Shown: positions 22,819-31,469, counted from the first letter of the stretch. The stretch: 48,732 nucleotides of DNA from Bradyrhizobium sp. AT1 (GCF_001590795.1 NZ_JXDL01000001.1:5669461-5718192), one strand, 5' to 3'. Numbers and translations are program-made. Notes: generated by a model not told the origin, from the letters alone.

Positions 22819-23172
22819 TTATGGGGACGACGTCGAGATCGTGCAGCCGTTGACGGTGATGGTGCTGGCGCTGGTGGTGCCAGGACCGCCTGCCGTCGCC
22901 GAGGAGCTCGAAACGCTGCCGCCGCCGGCCTGCACATGCACGGACGATCCGCCCGCCGAGCTCGAGCTCGACAGCGAACCGCTCGACGCGGTGGACCCGG
23001 TGGTGCCTGAACCTGATGCGCCGGCCGCGCTGATGCTGCCGTCGGCGTGCTTTTCGACCGTGACCTTGCAGGTCTCGCCCGATGCCGTCTTGCCGGTCCT
23101 TTCCATGGTCGCCGCCTGAGCAGCGCCGGTCATCAAGGTCAACGCTGCGATCGCGATGATTGATCTGGTCAT
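22819..23172 (-). CDS. Exported Ser/Gly-rich protein with one Cys pair
   Basis: 117 residues from ATG 23172 behind GGAGGAG. The signal peptide ends MTGAAQA-ATM. It keeps a short folded start (TGKTASGETCKVTVEKHADG) and end (TSASTITVNGCTISTSSP), each with a Cys, around a Ser/Gly-rich middle (SLSSSSSAGGSSVHVQAGGG). The two Cys may join both ends. It is 21 bases upstream of the gene at 22369 on the same strand and probably in its operon. Confidence 0.75.
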   Translation of the reverse strand: MTRSIIAIAALTLMTGAAQAATMERTGKTASGETCKVTVEKHADGSISAAGASGSGTTGSTASSGSLSSSSSAGGSSVHVQAGGGSVSSSSATAGGPGTTSASTITVNGCTISTSSP

Positions 23173-23232
23173 GGGAGTTCTCCTCCAACAAAGACAAGGG
23201 AGCGGCATCGCTGCCGCTCCCCGGTCAAGGCA

Positions 23233-23766
23233 TCAATTCTTGTCCTTCTTCATCTCGTCCTTGTGGTGGCCTTTGCCCTTTTCCATGCCCATGTCGCTGG
23301 CATGGCCCGCAGACGAGCCGGCCGCGCCGACCGTCGAGCCGCTCTTGCCGTCACCGGCCGACGAGCCGCCGGTGCCCACGGTCGATGCGGAGTTGGAGCC
23401 GCTGCCGGCTGCCGAGCCGCCGGTGCCGACGCTGGACGAGCTCTTGCCGCCGCCGGCCGATGAGCCACCGGTGCCGAGCGTCGAGGCCGAGCCGCTGCCT
23501 GAGCCGCTACCGGCCGCCGAGCCACCCGTGCCCACGCTCGAGCTGCTGGTGCCGCCGCCGGCCGACGAGCCGCCGGTGCCGAGCGTCGAGGCCGAGCCCG
23601 ACCCGCTGCCGCCAGCGGAAGATCCGCCGGTACCGACCGTCGAGCTGCTGGTGCCGCCACCCGCTGACGAGCCGCCGGTGCCGACCGTCGAACTCGATTG
23701 CGCAACAGCAAATGCGGTGCCGGCAAGCAGCGCGGCCGCAGCCGCAGAAAGCTTCAGGATCCTCAT
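23233..23766 (-). CDS. Exported tandem-repeat protein, eight VGTGGSSAG units
   Basis: 177 residues from ATG 23766 (GGAGGAG upstream). The signal peptide is about 1-22 (GTAFAVA-QSS). Residues 25-154 hold eight imperfect copies of [ST][VL]G[TA][GA]GS[SA]AG with a 16-18 residue period, alternating with GSGS or GGGTSS spacers. The tail is charged and Lys/His-rich (MEKGKGHHKDEMKKDKN). It is likely disordered and surface or periplasmic. It heads a row of three minus-strand genes of similar composition. Nothing suggests an enzyme. Confidence 0.78.
   Translation of the reverse strand: MRILKLSAAAAALLAGTAFAVAQSSSTVGTGGSSAGGGTSSSTVGTGGSSAGGSGSGSASTLGTGGSSAGGGTSSSSVGTGGSAAGSGSGSGSASTLGTGGSSAGGGKSSSSVGTGGSAAGSGSNSASTVGTGGSSAGDGKSGSTVGAAGSSAGHASDMGMEKGKGHHKDEMKKDKN
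23305..23694 (-). repeat. Coding tandem repeat region
   Basis: This DNA encodes the eight VGTGGSSAG-type units of the exported protein. The period is 48-54 bases and copies are well conserved, so slippage or recombination could change the copy number. The Ser and Gly codons vary only modestly between units. Confidence 0.75.
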
Positions 23767-23990
23767 GTCGTTCTCCTCCAGGGTTGTTTCAAAAAAAGCA
23801 AATCGCCAAATCAGGCTCGGGATAAACTGGCAATCGCGCAAACGTTCCTGTGTCGAGAGAAGCTGGCGCGCAGATTTATGCTTGTGCTGAGTTCTGCGGC
23901 GCGACGGACGCGCACCGCGGTCGTTCATTCAGTCGTTGTTCATCCGGACTGAACGCTCGCGGCAATACACGCCCTGCGCCGCGGCATGGA

Positions 23991-24401
23991 TCAATTCTCT
24001 CGGAACGCTCCGACGATCAGCTGACGGTCGTAGGGCCGGCGTGAAGCGGCCGGGCGTGCCGCTCGCTTCGAACGAAAGCTCGTTGTCGGAACGGTGCTCA
24101 GCTGAGATGCGGGTGCGATCTTCGTCTCCGGCTTCTGCGGCGCAGCCATCGCAAGCGCTCGGCTGGAGTCGTCTCGCCGCTCGGTGGCAAGCAGGTGCGA
24201 GGAGACCATGGTCGCGATGTCTGTGGACGTATCGAAGACGATCTTTTCGGGCCAGGCGCGCGCGGAGTGGATGCGGATGATGCTGCGGTCGACGTCGGAG
24301 CTTGCAGAACTATCGGCGGGCGGTGGCAGGGAGCGATCGAGTGCGAATAGCAGGGCGACAACGAATGCGCCTGCAAACAGAAAGTATCGAACGATGGGCA
24401 T
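23991..24401 (-). CDS. Single-pass membrane protein with IRIHSARxWPEKIVFDT motif
   Basis: 136 residues. An N-terminal helix (IVRYFLFAGAFVVALLFAL, about 3-21) anchors it, with the rest probably periplasmic. The segment SIIRIHSARAWPEKIVFDTS is the conserved core of a protein group I associate with Bradyrhizobium; the Pro/Ala/Arg-rich tail is variable. Function unknown. It is followed after 71 bases, on the divergent side, by the DUF1236-like gene on the same strand. Confidence 0.72.
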   Translation of the reverse strand: MPIVRYFLFAGAFVVALLFALDRSLPPPADSSASSDVDRSIIRIHSARAWPEKIVFDTSTDIATMVSSHLLATERRDDSSRALAMAAPQKPETKIAPASQLSTVPTTSFRSKRAARPAASRRPYDRQLIVGAFREN

Positions 24402-24472
24402 TGAATGCTACCGCGGCATGACGAGGTGCGATGACGCGGCGGGCCGCTCCTCCACGGCCCGCCGCGGCGGTG

Positions 24473-24817
24473 TTAGTCGACCTCCTGGACGACCATGCGG
24501 GTCTCGGGATCGACCAGCATCACATGGCTGCCCGAATAGACGTAGCGGTACTTGGTGAGCGAAGGACCCCAGTCGCTCGGAACGGTCGCGAGCTCGACGT
24601 CGCGCGGCACCGGCGAGCCGATCACGATCTTCTCGCGCGTTTCGACGGGGCGGATCTTGTGTTCGGTGACGTAGGACCGGATCTTGGTGCGATATTCCGG
24701 CTCGATCTGCACCGCAGCGCCATGGCCGGCGCCAGTCGTGGTGACGACAGTGGTCTGCGCCATCGCGCTCGACGACACGAGCAACGCGGCCGCGGATATC
24801 AGTATGAATTTCTTCAT
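24473..24817 (-). CDS. DUF1236-type exported protein
   Basis: 114 residues from ATG 24817; an earlier ATG at 24868 lacks a signal peptide directly after it. The signal peptide is about 1-20 (SSSAMA-QTT). The domain runs from IEPEYRTKIRSYVTEHKIRP through EKIVIGSPVPRDVELATVPS to YVYSGSHVMLVDPETRMVVQ, ending as DUF1236 proteins do. These are small periplasmic proteins of rhizobia with unknown function. The frame ends VQEVD. Confidence 0.82.
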   Translation of the reverse strand: MKKFILISAAALLVSSSAMAQTTVVTTTGAGHGAAVQIEPEYRTKIRSYVTEHKIRPVETREKIVIGSPVPRDVELATVPSDWGPSLTKYRYVYSGSHVMLVDPETRMVVQEVD

Positions 24818-24939
24818 CGCATTCTCCCTCGCCGCTGTATGCGGCGCTGCAATGAACTCGCCATCCACCTGCCCGTTCCCTCTGCGAGAGGAACATTTGC
24901 CAGTTTTTCCCGTTTCATCGCTGATTGGAGGAGAGGAAA

Positions 24940-25020
24940 ATGCCGGTACTGATTCTCTGGGCCGTGCCCGCCATCCTGGTTGTCGGCGGTGGCATCTATC
25001 TCATCGGCCACATGCACTGA
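24940..25020 (+). CDS. 26-residue single-helix membrane protein
   Basis: ATG 24940 follows an excellent GGAGGAGAGG site. The 26 residues are almost all one helix (LILWAVPAILVVGGGIYLIG) ending in HMH. It is below usual gene-calling limits, but the strong ribosome site, clean helix and stop support translation. I recall very similar tiny proteins in Bradyrhizobium. Possible role: modulating a membrane complex, not shown. Confidence 0.68.
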   Translation: MPVLILWAVPAILVVGGGIYLIGHMH

Positions 25021-25236
25021 ATGCGAGGGGTCCCGTTCTGCGAGAACCGGGGCCCACGCCGCCCGCACCTAACAACGTCGTGCTGCCGGCACCGCGACGT
25101 CTTGCCGTTGATCGTGGCCGCGCGCTGTCGGCGCAGCTCGCAAGCTCACCCGTAATCTGCTTCACACGCAAACCTGACCGATCACGCTAGATCAACCAAG
25201 GGCTCGCGTGCGGCGCGGCCCGGTTCGGAGCTGGCG

Positions 25237-25395
25237 ATGATGGCTGCACTGGCAAGGGCGATATCGCGTGCGACACGCGCCGACGTCGACGCCGAGACTC
25301 TGAAGGTGCTGCTGATCTTCGCGGGCGCGGGCCTGCTGCTGTCCCTGGTGGCCGCGATGATCTACCAGCAGGCAGCCAACGCTGCCTTGCTGTGA
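25237..25395 (+). CDS. 52-residue membrane protein
   Basis: ATG 25237 has GGAG 6 bases upstream; a second ATG follows at once. A charged N-terminal part (RAISRATRADVDAETLK) precedes one helix (VLLIFAGAGLLLSLVAAMIY, about 24-43) and a short tail. It is probably an inner-membrane peptide with its N-terminus in the cytoplasm. Function unknown. The 216 bases between this and the previous small gene hold nothing else I can call. Confidence 0.62.
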   Translation: MMAALARAISRATRADVDAETLKVLLIFAGAGLLLSLVAAMIYQQAANAALL

Positions 25396-25489
25396 GATCG
25401 CGCGAATCCGCCATCATCGAACCGTCACCGTTTCGTCATTCGCTCTCTATCGATCGCTGGTCCTTTCGCCGCGCGTCGTGGAGAATGAT

Positions 25490-26833
25490 ATGCATATGAC
25501 TGAGACGATTTCATCCGCCCGCCGGTCGATCCTGAGGGGTTTCGCGGCCGCCGCCGTCACGTCGCTGGCGGCACCGGCCATGGTCACCGAGGGTCTGGCA
25601 GCCGAGGGTGTGGCGACCGAGGGGCTTCCGATGCGGCCGGCCGGGGCCGCAATCGCCACCGACAGGGCCTATTGGGCCGAGGTCAAGCGGCTCTATGCCG
25701 TGACGTCCGACGTCGTCAATCTCGAGAACGGCTATTGGGGCGTCATGGCCGAGCCGGTGCGGCGAGAGTTCATCCGCCAGTCGGACATGATCAATTATCA
25801 GAACACCTATTATGCGCGGCTGCGCGCGGGTGCGGATTTCGATGCCGTGCGCGCCAAGGTGGCGGAAGCGGTCGGCGCGGCGGTGGAGGAGATCGCGCTC
25901 ACCCGCGGCGCGACCGAAGCGCTGCAGCTGCTCATCGGCGGCTACAACAGGCTGAAGCCCGGCGACGGCGTGCTCTATGCGGACCTCGATTATGATTCGA
26001 TGCAATATGCGATGAACGCGCTGAAGGCGCGCCGCGGCGTCGAGGTTGTCAAGTTCGACGTGCCGGAGCCCGCCACGCGCCAGGCGGTGCTCGACGCCTA
26101 TGCCCGCGCCATCGAAGCGAACCCGAAGACGAAGCTTCTGCTCCTGACCCATGTCAGCCACCGCACCGGCTTCGTGATGCCGATCGCGGAGATCGCCCGC
26201 ATGGCGAAGGCCAAGGGCATCGACACCATCGTCGACGCCGCGCATTCCTGGGGGCAGATCGACTTCAAGGTGGGTGAGCTCGAAGCCGATTTCGTCGGCT
26301 TCAACCTGCACAAATGGATCGGCGCGCCGCTCGGCGTCGGCTTCCTCTACATCAGGAAGGACCGCCTCGCGGCCATCGATCGCGACATGGGCGACGAGGA
26401 TTTTGCCGAGACCGATATCCGCTCGAGGGTTCACACCGGCACGGTCAATTTCGCCACGGTGCTGACGGTGCCCACGGCGATCGCGCTGCATCAGCAGATC
26501 GGCGCGGCGGCGAAGCAGGCCCGCTTGCGCCATTTGCGCGATTATTGGGTGAGCCGCGCCCGCGGCTTCAAGGACATCGAGATCCTGACGCCGGACGAAG
26601 CCGGCTCATACGGCGCGATCACGTCGTTTCGTCTCGCCGGCAAGACCAGCAAGGCCGACAACGAGGCCATCGTGGTGAAGCTCCGCGACAGCCACAAGGT
26701 CATGACGGTGCGCCGGGCCGGCGTCGCCAAAGGCCAATGCATCCGGGTGACGCCGGCGCTGTTCACCGACGAGGCCGATCTCGATCGTCTCGTCGAGGCG
26801 CTGGCCGTCATCACCGGGACGAAGACGGGGTGA
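25490..26833 (+). CDS. Tat-exported class V aminotransferase (isopenicillin-N epimerase-like)
   Basis: 447 residues from ATG 25490 with GGAG at 25480-25483; GTG 25478 is less likely. The N-terminus has a twin-arginine-like signal (ARRSILRGFAAAAVTSLAAP). The PLP fold type I domain shows NLENGYWGVMAEPV, ALTRGATEALQLL, TIVDAAHSWGQIDF (PLP-pyridine Asp) and the Schiff-base Lys275 in FNLHKWIGAPLGVGF. Close relatives include EgtE-like lyases and IPN epimerases. A periplasmic PLP enzyme is uncommon; it probably folds with its cofactor before Tat export. Substrate unknown. Confidence 0.87.
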   Translation: MHMTETISSARRSILRGFAAAAVTSLAAPAMVTEGLAAEGVATEGLPMRPAGAAIATDRAYWAEVKRLYAVTSDVVNLENGYWGVMAEPVRREFIRQSDMINYQNTYYARLRAGADFDAVRAKVAEAVGAAVEEIALTRGATEALQLLIGGYNRLKPGDGVLYADLDYDSMQYAMNALKARRGVEVVKFDVPEPATRQAVLDAYARAIEANPKTKLLLLTHVSHRTGFVMPIAEIARMAKAKGIDTIVDAAHSWGQIDFKVGELEADFVGFNLHKWIGAPLGVGFLYIRKDRLAAIDRDMGDEDFAETDIRSRVHTGTVNFATVLTVPTAIALHQQIGAAAKQARLRHLRDYWVSRARGFKDIEILTPDEAGSYGAITSFRLAGKTSKADNEAIVVKLRDSHKVMTVRRAGVAKGQCIRVTPALFTDEADLDRLVEALAVITGTKTG

Positions 26834-26881
26834 GGTGGAGGCGCGCCAAAGCGCGATGCGATGAGAGTGTATCGCCTCAGA

Positions 26882-27343
26882 TCATGCCTTGCCGCATGAG
26901 CTGTTGCTCTGATGCAAGCTGGCGACGTCGGCTCGGCCCTGGCTTTCCGTCACCTGAACCAGCGTGATTGCACCGGGCGTGATGATTCCCATCTGCGGTT
27001 GGGCGGAGAGGTAGGTGGTGCTGCCGGCGCGCAGATCGAGGCTGACCTTCTCGCTTCCCTGCCCGAACAGATTGCTGCTCAGCGGAAGATTGTTGACCGC
27101 GACCTCGTGGCGGCCCGGAGGCAGGTCGCAGGCCACGAAGCCGGCAGCCTGACTGCCTCCAACGGAGCGTCCATCGACCGAATAGCTTGGCTGGATGGCG
27201 AAACCGAGGGCCGATGAGCGATAGACCACCAGCCGCGCATTATTTGCCTTGACGTTATCTGTCAGGGCCGTGCTGCCCATCGGTCCCGACGCACACCCCG
27301 CAAGCAAGAAAGCCGCAACGAAAATTCCCGGACGCAAGCCCAT
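26882..27343 (-). CDS. DUF2846-type lipoprotein
   Basis: 153 residues from ATG 27343; the open frame reaches 27385. The lipobox is FLLAGCAS, with the acylated Cys near residue 17. The mature domain reads NARLVVYRSSALGFAIQPS, YSVDGRSVGG and FVACDLPPGRHEVAV, the beta-rich pattern of DUF2846 lipoproteins. It is probably in the inner leaflet of the outer membrane. Function unknown. It stands alone between convergent and same-strand genes with loose spacing. Confidence 0.82.
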   Translation of the reverse strand: MGLRPGIFVAAFLLAGCASGPMGSTALTDNVKANNARLVVYRSSALGFAIQPSYSVDGRSVGGSQAAGFVACDLPPGRHEVAVNNLPLSSNLFGQGSEKVSLDLRAGSTTYLSAQPQMGIITPGAITLVQVTESQGRADVASLHQSNSSCGKA

Positions 27344-27443
27344 TCCAACCCCCTGATTCAGTCCAATAGTCCCCGGGGGGATCATTGGCGAGGGTGGTGC
27401 GCGAAGTCAACCGCGCCTTATGGTGGTGCCGCACCGGCTCCTG

Positions 27444-28466
27444 TCACCGCCACCCCAGCGCCGGTGCGACGTGCTTCAGGATCGCCTCGATCGCATGCGC
27501 GCAGTAATCGACGCCGAGCTGATTCGGGATCGTCAGCAGCAGCGTGTCGGCCTCGGTGATGGCCTCGTCCTGGCGTAGCTGCTCGATCAGCGCATCGGGC
27601 TCGGCGGCATAACTCCGGCCGAAGATGGCCCGGGTCTGCGGGTCGATGAAGCCGATCTGGTCCTCGCCGCCCCGCTCTCCGCCGAAATAGGCGCGGTCGC
27701 GATCGTTCATCAGCGCAAAGATGCTGCGGCTGACGGACACGCGCGGCTCACGGGCGTGGCCGGCCTCCTTCCACGCGGCGCGATAGCTGCGGATCTGCGC
27801 GGCCTGCTGCACATGAAAGGCTTCGCCGGTCTCGTCGTTCTTCAGCGTCGAGCTCTGCAAATTCATGCCGAGCCTGGCCGCCCACACCGCGGTCGCGTTC
27901 GAGCCGGCGCCCCACCAGATCCGCTCGCGCAGGCCTTGCGCATGCGGCTCGAGGCGCAAGAGGCCCGGCGGGTTCGGAAACATCGGCCGCGGATTGGGCT
28001 CGGCAAAGCCTTCGCCGCGCAAGAGGTCGAGAAAGACTTCGGCGTGGCGCCGTCCCATGTCGGCATCGCTCTGGCCCTCGGCCGGCTGATAGCCAAAATA
28101 GCGCCAGCCGTCGATCACCTGCTCGGGTGAGCCGCGGCTGATGCCGAGCTGCAGCCGCCCGCCGGCGATGAGGTCGGCGCTGCCGGCGTCCTCCACCATG
28201 TAGAGCGGATTCTCGTAGCGCATGTCGATCACAGCCGTGCCGATCTCGATACGGCTCGTTTTTGCACCGACGGCCGCGAGCAGCGGAAACGGCGAGGCGA
28301 GCTGCCGCGCAAAATGATGCACGCGAAAATAGGCGCCATCGGCCCCCAATTGCTCGGCCGCCACGGCCAGCTCGATCGATTGCAGCAGCGTGTCGCCGGC
28401 GGACCGGGTCTGCGATTGTGGCGAGGGCGTCCAGTGTCCGAAGGACAGAAATCCGATCTTCTTCAT
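27444..28466 (-). CDS. LLM-class flavin-dependent oxidoreductase
   Basis: 340 residues, a bacterial luciferase-like monooxygenase. It has the family start KKIGFLSFGHW, then VHHFARQLASPFPLLAAVGA, IEIGTAVIDMRYENPLYMVE and LGISRGSPEQVIDGW, with a typical LPG-like central insertion. These enzymes bind FMN or F420 loosely and oxidise small organic molecules; a separate reductase is needed and is not adjacent. Length is normal. Substrate not predictable from sequence. Confidence 0.9.
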   Translation of the reverse strand: MKKIGFLSFGHWTPSPQSQTRSAGDTLLQSIELAVAAEQLGADGAYFRVHHFARQLASPFPLLAAVGAKTSRIEIGTAVIDMRYENPLYMVEDAGSADLIAGGRLQLGISRGSPEQVIDGWRYFGYQPAEGQSDADMGRRHAEVFLDLLRGEGFAEPNPRPMFPNPPGLLRLEPHAQGLRERIWWGAGSNATAVWAARLGMNLQSSTLKNDETGEAFHVQQAAQIRSYRAAWKEAGHAREPRVSVSRSIFALMNDRDRAYFGGERGGEDQIGFIDPQTRAIFGRSYAAEPDALIEQLRQDEAITEADTLLLTIPNQLGVDYCAHAIEAILKHVAPALGWR

Positions 28467-28591
28467 GCGCGCAATTTAGGGATGATCGGAGCGGTTTGCG
28501 AGACGCCGGCCGGGGGAAAGATGGCAGTCAGGCGTAGGGTCAGCAGCTCTCGGAGGAAAGCAGCCACAGGCTCAGGCAGTTCGCGGCGTCC

Positions 28592-29056
28592 TCAGATTTC
28601 GCAGCCCCTCATATTCAGTGCCTTGAGCAAGCCGCCAAACGCCTTGAGCCGGCAGGACTCGGTTTCGCCGGCGGCCTGGGCGCGTTGAACATTGGCGGTT
28701 CGCTTGACGACGATTGCCTTCGGCTTCGGCTCGCGAGGTTTCGCGGTCGCGATCGGCTTCGGCTTGTTTCGCTGGCGGATGAGCGGTGCCGGCGCGGACG
28801 AACCGACATGGACGTCTTGCGGAGCAACGGAGTTTTCGATCGAAGCCGCCTGCGTCGGCATCCCGCTGCTCACAGCGGCGACCTCGAGGCGATCCGCCTT
28901 CGCCAGCGCATCATGCGAAGCAGTGATGCCCTCGCTCTGTTCGGCCGGTGGCTGGACCATTGCGACGGCGCGACGCGGTGGCGCGCTCAGCTCCATGGCC
29001 GACAGCATTCCCACACTCAACAGGATGAGGAGGCCCAACAGCGCCATTCTCAGCAT
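28592..29056 (-). CDS. Membrane-anchored Pro/Lys-rich protein, unknown function
   Basis: 154 residues from ATG 29056, with AGAGG 6 bases before; a GTG lies at 29059. An N-terminal helix (MALLGLLILLSVGMLSAMEL) is followed by a low-complexity chain and a basic region (RNKPKPIATAKPREPKPKAI). It ends CRLKAFGGLLKALNMRGCEI with two Cys. It is probably anchored and periplasmic. No family recognised. The 125 bases to the LLM gene hold nothing notable. Confidence 0.65.
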   Translation of the reverse strand: MLRMALLGLLILLSVGMLSAMELSAPPRRAVAMVQPPAEQSEGITASHDALAKADRLEVAAVSSGMPTQAASIENSVAPQDVHVGSSAPAPLIRQRNKPKPIATAKPREPKPKAIVVKRTANVQRAQAAGETESCRLKAFGGLLKALNMRGCEI

Positions 29057-29296
29057 CACGCGCCTCTAACCCAAGTTAGCCCCCCCGGAAAATTCTCCGC
29101 GCCAATAAGGCAACTTTGACGGCGGCCGCCGACCTGCGGCGGATCATTTGCCGACAGGGTTAACGGCGGCAGTGATGATAGCTGGCGGGTCTTTCAGTTC
29201 GGCGAGTGGGAGCCGCGCCCCATCGCTAGCGTTGACGCCGTGACGCTCCATGCCGGCGCAAGCCTGACCCGGGGGGGCCGCGGCCGCGAGCGGTGA

Positions 29297-29455
29297 TTAT
29301 TTTTCGTTTTCTTCCGCTTGCTCCCGCTCCAGGGCACTGATCAGCTTCCCAATGCGCTGCGTGATCGTGGGGCTTTTCGCAGCCCGCAGCAGGCGCTTGG
29401 ATTGTTCTAAACGAGAAGCGATCTGCTCCTGGCGCGCCAATTGGTCTTCCATCAT
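29297..29455 (-). CDS. 52-residue helical protein
   Basis: ATG 29455 is preferred because GGAGG lies 7 bases upstream; the frame could extend to 29494. The product is one long amphipathic helix (DQLARQEQIASRLEQSKRLL, then TITQRIGKLISALEREQAEE), cytoplasmic by composition. No family named. The 240 bases before the upstream gene contain no other call. Confidence 0.6.
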   Translation of the reverse strand: MMEDQLARQEQIASRLEQSKRLLRAAKSPTITQRIGKLISALEREQAEENEK

Positions 29456-29675
29456 CTGTTGTCCTCCACGGAGGATGACGATTAGCAGGGCCAATGGTTC
29501 AGATCTGTTGCGTCAGCGCGCGTCGCTCCGCTGGATACCCGAGGCGCACCAGCCACTGGAATGAGCAAGACCAAACGACGGAGTTGAGAAAGGGGAACAA
29601 TCTCTCGTTATGGTTGTTGTCATGCCGGATCCTCAGACGTGGCAGGGTCGACGAGAAAAAAGTCAGCAGAACAAA

Positions 29676-29927
29676 ATGGTAAGATCTCTGTCATCCCTCG
29701 CGGCTTTCGTTCTCCTCGGAGCGTCGGTGATCGCTTTGCCGGCTTTTGCTCCAAAAGTGCAGGCGGATGAGCTTCAGGCACTGGCCAAAGGGGACCGGCT
29801 CGCAATCCAAGCCGCTTCATCGGATTGCTCGGCACAGGTCTGGCCGGACCTTACCACGTCCTGCTTGCGACATGCCGGTGCTGGAGCGAAGATCCAGGAA
29901 GCTCGCCTCGTGACTGCCCGGCGATAG
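29676..29927 (+). CDS. Small exported protein with AKGDRL motif
   Basis: 83 residues from ATG 29676. The signal peptide spans about 1-30 (FVLLGASVIALPAFAPKVQA-DEL). The mature part has ALAKGDRLAIQAASSDCSAQ, VWPDLTTSCLRH with two Cys, a pattern I know from many small exported proteins in Bradyrhizobium (KGDRL then Cys-x-x-Gln-x-Trp-Pro). Function unknown; probably periplasmic with one disulfide. Confidence 0.72.
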   Translation: MVRSLSSLAAFVLLGASVIALPAFAPKVQADELQALAKGDRLAIQAASSDCSAQVWPDLTTSCLRHAGAGAKIQEARLVTARR

Positions 29928-30173
29928 ATCGGTCGTCCGTCAATCCGCTCGCCTGAGGGGATCAGCCCAACCCTCCAGTGCTTCCATCCGACCCGCCTGG
30001 TCGTGATCGGACCGCAGCGCTGAGACGAGATATCGCTGACGCAGGCGAATTGGCTGGCCTTCTCCGCTCGAGAAGCGCAGCAATGGGTGGGGGACGTCGG
30101 TCAAGCGCAATCGGCTTACGAGATTCGCGGCTTCCGAGACACCCTCGGCCCGACGAGAGAGAGTGAGATCACC

Positions 30174-31364
30174 ATGTCGACAGATCCAATCCAGGTGCCG
30201 AACGTTCTCGTCGTGGAAGACGAAATGATCCTGCGGATGCGTGCGGTCGACATTGTGGAGGATGCCGGGTTCTGTCCCATCGAGGCGATCAACGCCGACG
30301 AGGCAATCTCGGTTCTGGAGTCCCGATCGGACATCTCGCTGCTGCTGACCGACATTCAGATGCCCGGCAGCATCGATGGCCTCAAGCTCGCCCATGCGGT
30401 GCACGAGCGCTGGCCCTCGATCAAGATCATTCTGGTGTCCGGCCAGGTGAAGCCGTCCGAGGCGGAACGGCCAGCGGACAGCAGGTTTTTCGGTAAACCG
30501 CTCGGTGTCGAGCAAATGATCACCGAGTTGCAGGCCATGGTCGGCGCAGGAGCTTTGCAGATCGTTCCGACGGCAGGCGACTGGACGCCAGATAGGATAT
30601 TCGACGCCGCGCGGACCGCTGCGCCCACCTCCCGGTCGGAGCAGGAGGCTTCCCTGTCCGCCGAGAACGACACCCTCCGCCTGCTGCTCGAACAGGCCGA
30701 GATAGACGCGCGCGCCCTGATCGTTCAGGCCGGTATCGATGCCGAGCAGCGAAGTGCCGCCGACAAGTTGCAGAAGCTCATCCTCGGAGAGCTGCATCAT
30801 CGCGTCAAGAACACGCTTGCCATGGTGAGTGCGATCGCGTCCCAGAGCTTCCGCGGCGCGCCGAGTATCGAGCATGGACAGAAGGCCATGGAGGGCAGGC
30901 TGCTCGCCTTGGGGCGAGCCCATGATCTCTTGATGCAGGTGAGTTGGGCCGATGCGAGCCTGACCCACACGCTGAGCAGCGCAACGGAGCCCTACGACAG
31001 TCCGGGAGACCGACGCTTCCACTTCAATGGACCGGATATCCGGATTACCTCCGTCGCCGTCATTGCGCTCGCGATGACGTTCAACGAACTGTGCACCAAC
31101 ACCACCAAGTTCGGCGCGCTGTCCGTCCCGACAGGCCGCGTCGAGATTTCGTGGGCGATCGATGAGGCGAAGCGAAGGCTTCGCCTTGTCTGGACCGAAA
31201 GGGGCGGTCCCCCGGTCGAGCCGCCCACACGCCGGAGTTTCGGCACCCGGATGATGGGGTCTCTCGGTCAGCAACTGACCGGGCAGGTGAGCCTCGCATA
31301 TGAACGGGGCGGATTCGTTTACGCACTGGACGTGCCGCTCGGCTCGGTCGCCGCAGCGGGCTGA
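30174..31364 (+). CDS. Hybrid REC-HWE histidine kinase
   Basis: 396 residues from ATG 30174. Residues 8-125 are a receiver domain: VVEDEMILRMR, phospho-acceptor Asp60 in LLTDIQMPG, and FFGKPLG with the conserved Lys. A helical linker (SAENDTLRLLLEQAEIDARA) leads to an HWE kinase: GELHHRVKNTLAMVSAIASQ with acceptor His209, the N-box FNELCTNTTKFGALS, then LVWTERGGPPV with the Trp and Glu that name the family. The receiver comes first, so it could gate the kinase. No PhyR or EcfG gene is in the window, yet HWE kinases often feed stress or light pathways. Confidence 0.9.
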   Translation: MSTDPIQVPNVLVVEDEMILRMRAVDIVEDAGFCPIEAINADEAISVLESRSDISLLLTDIQMPGSIDGLKLAHAVHERWPSIKIILVSGQVKPSEAERPADSRFFGKPLGVEQMITELQAMVGAGALQIVPTAGDWTPDRIFDAARTAAPTSRSEQEASLSAENDTLRLLLEQAEIDARALIVQAGIDAEQRSAADKLQKLILGELHHRVKNTLAMVSAIASQSFRGAPSIEHGQKAMEGRLLALGRAHDLLMQVSWADASLTHTLSSATEPYDSPGDRRFHFNGPDIRITSVAVIALAMTFNELCTNTTKFGALSVPTGRVEISWAIDEAKRRLRLVWTERGGPPVEPPTRRSFGTRMMGSLGQQLTGQVSLAYERGGFVYALDVPLGSVAAAG

Positions 31365-31422
31365 GCTGGATCTCTTCACCCGCCGATCGCCCGAGAGTCC
31401 GATAAAAAAATCCCAAAAAAAA

Positions 31423-31446
31423 AGGCCGCGGGTTGCACCGCGGCCT
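31423..31446 (-). terminator. Intrinsic terminator
   Basis: AGGCCGCGG (31423-31431), 6-base loop, CCGCGGCCT (31438-31446). Read on the minus strand it is followed by nine T (31423-31415) and another T7 run. It ends the gene at 31470, 24 bases beyond its stop. On the plus strand it could also slow transcription leaving the kinase gene. Confidence 0.88.
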
Positions 31447-31469
31447 GTTTCATTCGCTCGCTTCGTCGC

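Noticed and set aside
23305..23694. Regular 48-54 base repeats that could suggest a CRISPR array
   Set aside because: The repeats are in-frame coding units with conserved protein pattern, no constant repeat and unique spacer structure, and no cas gene is nearby.
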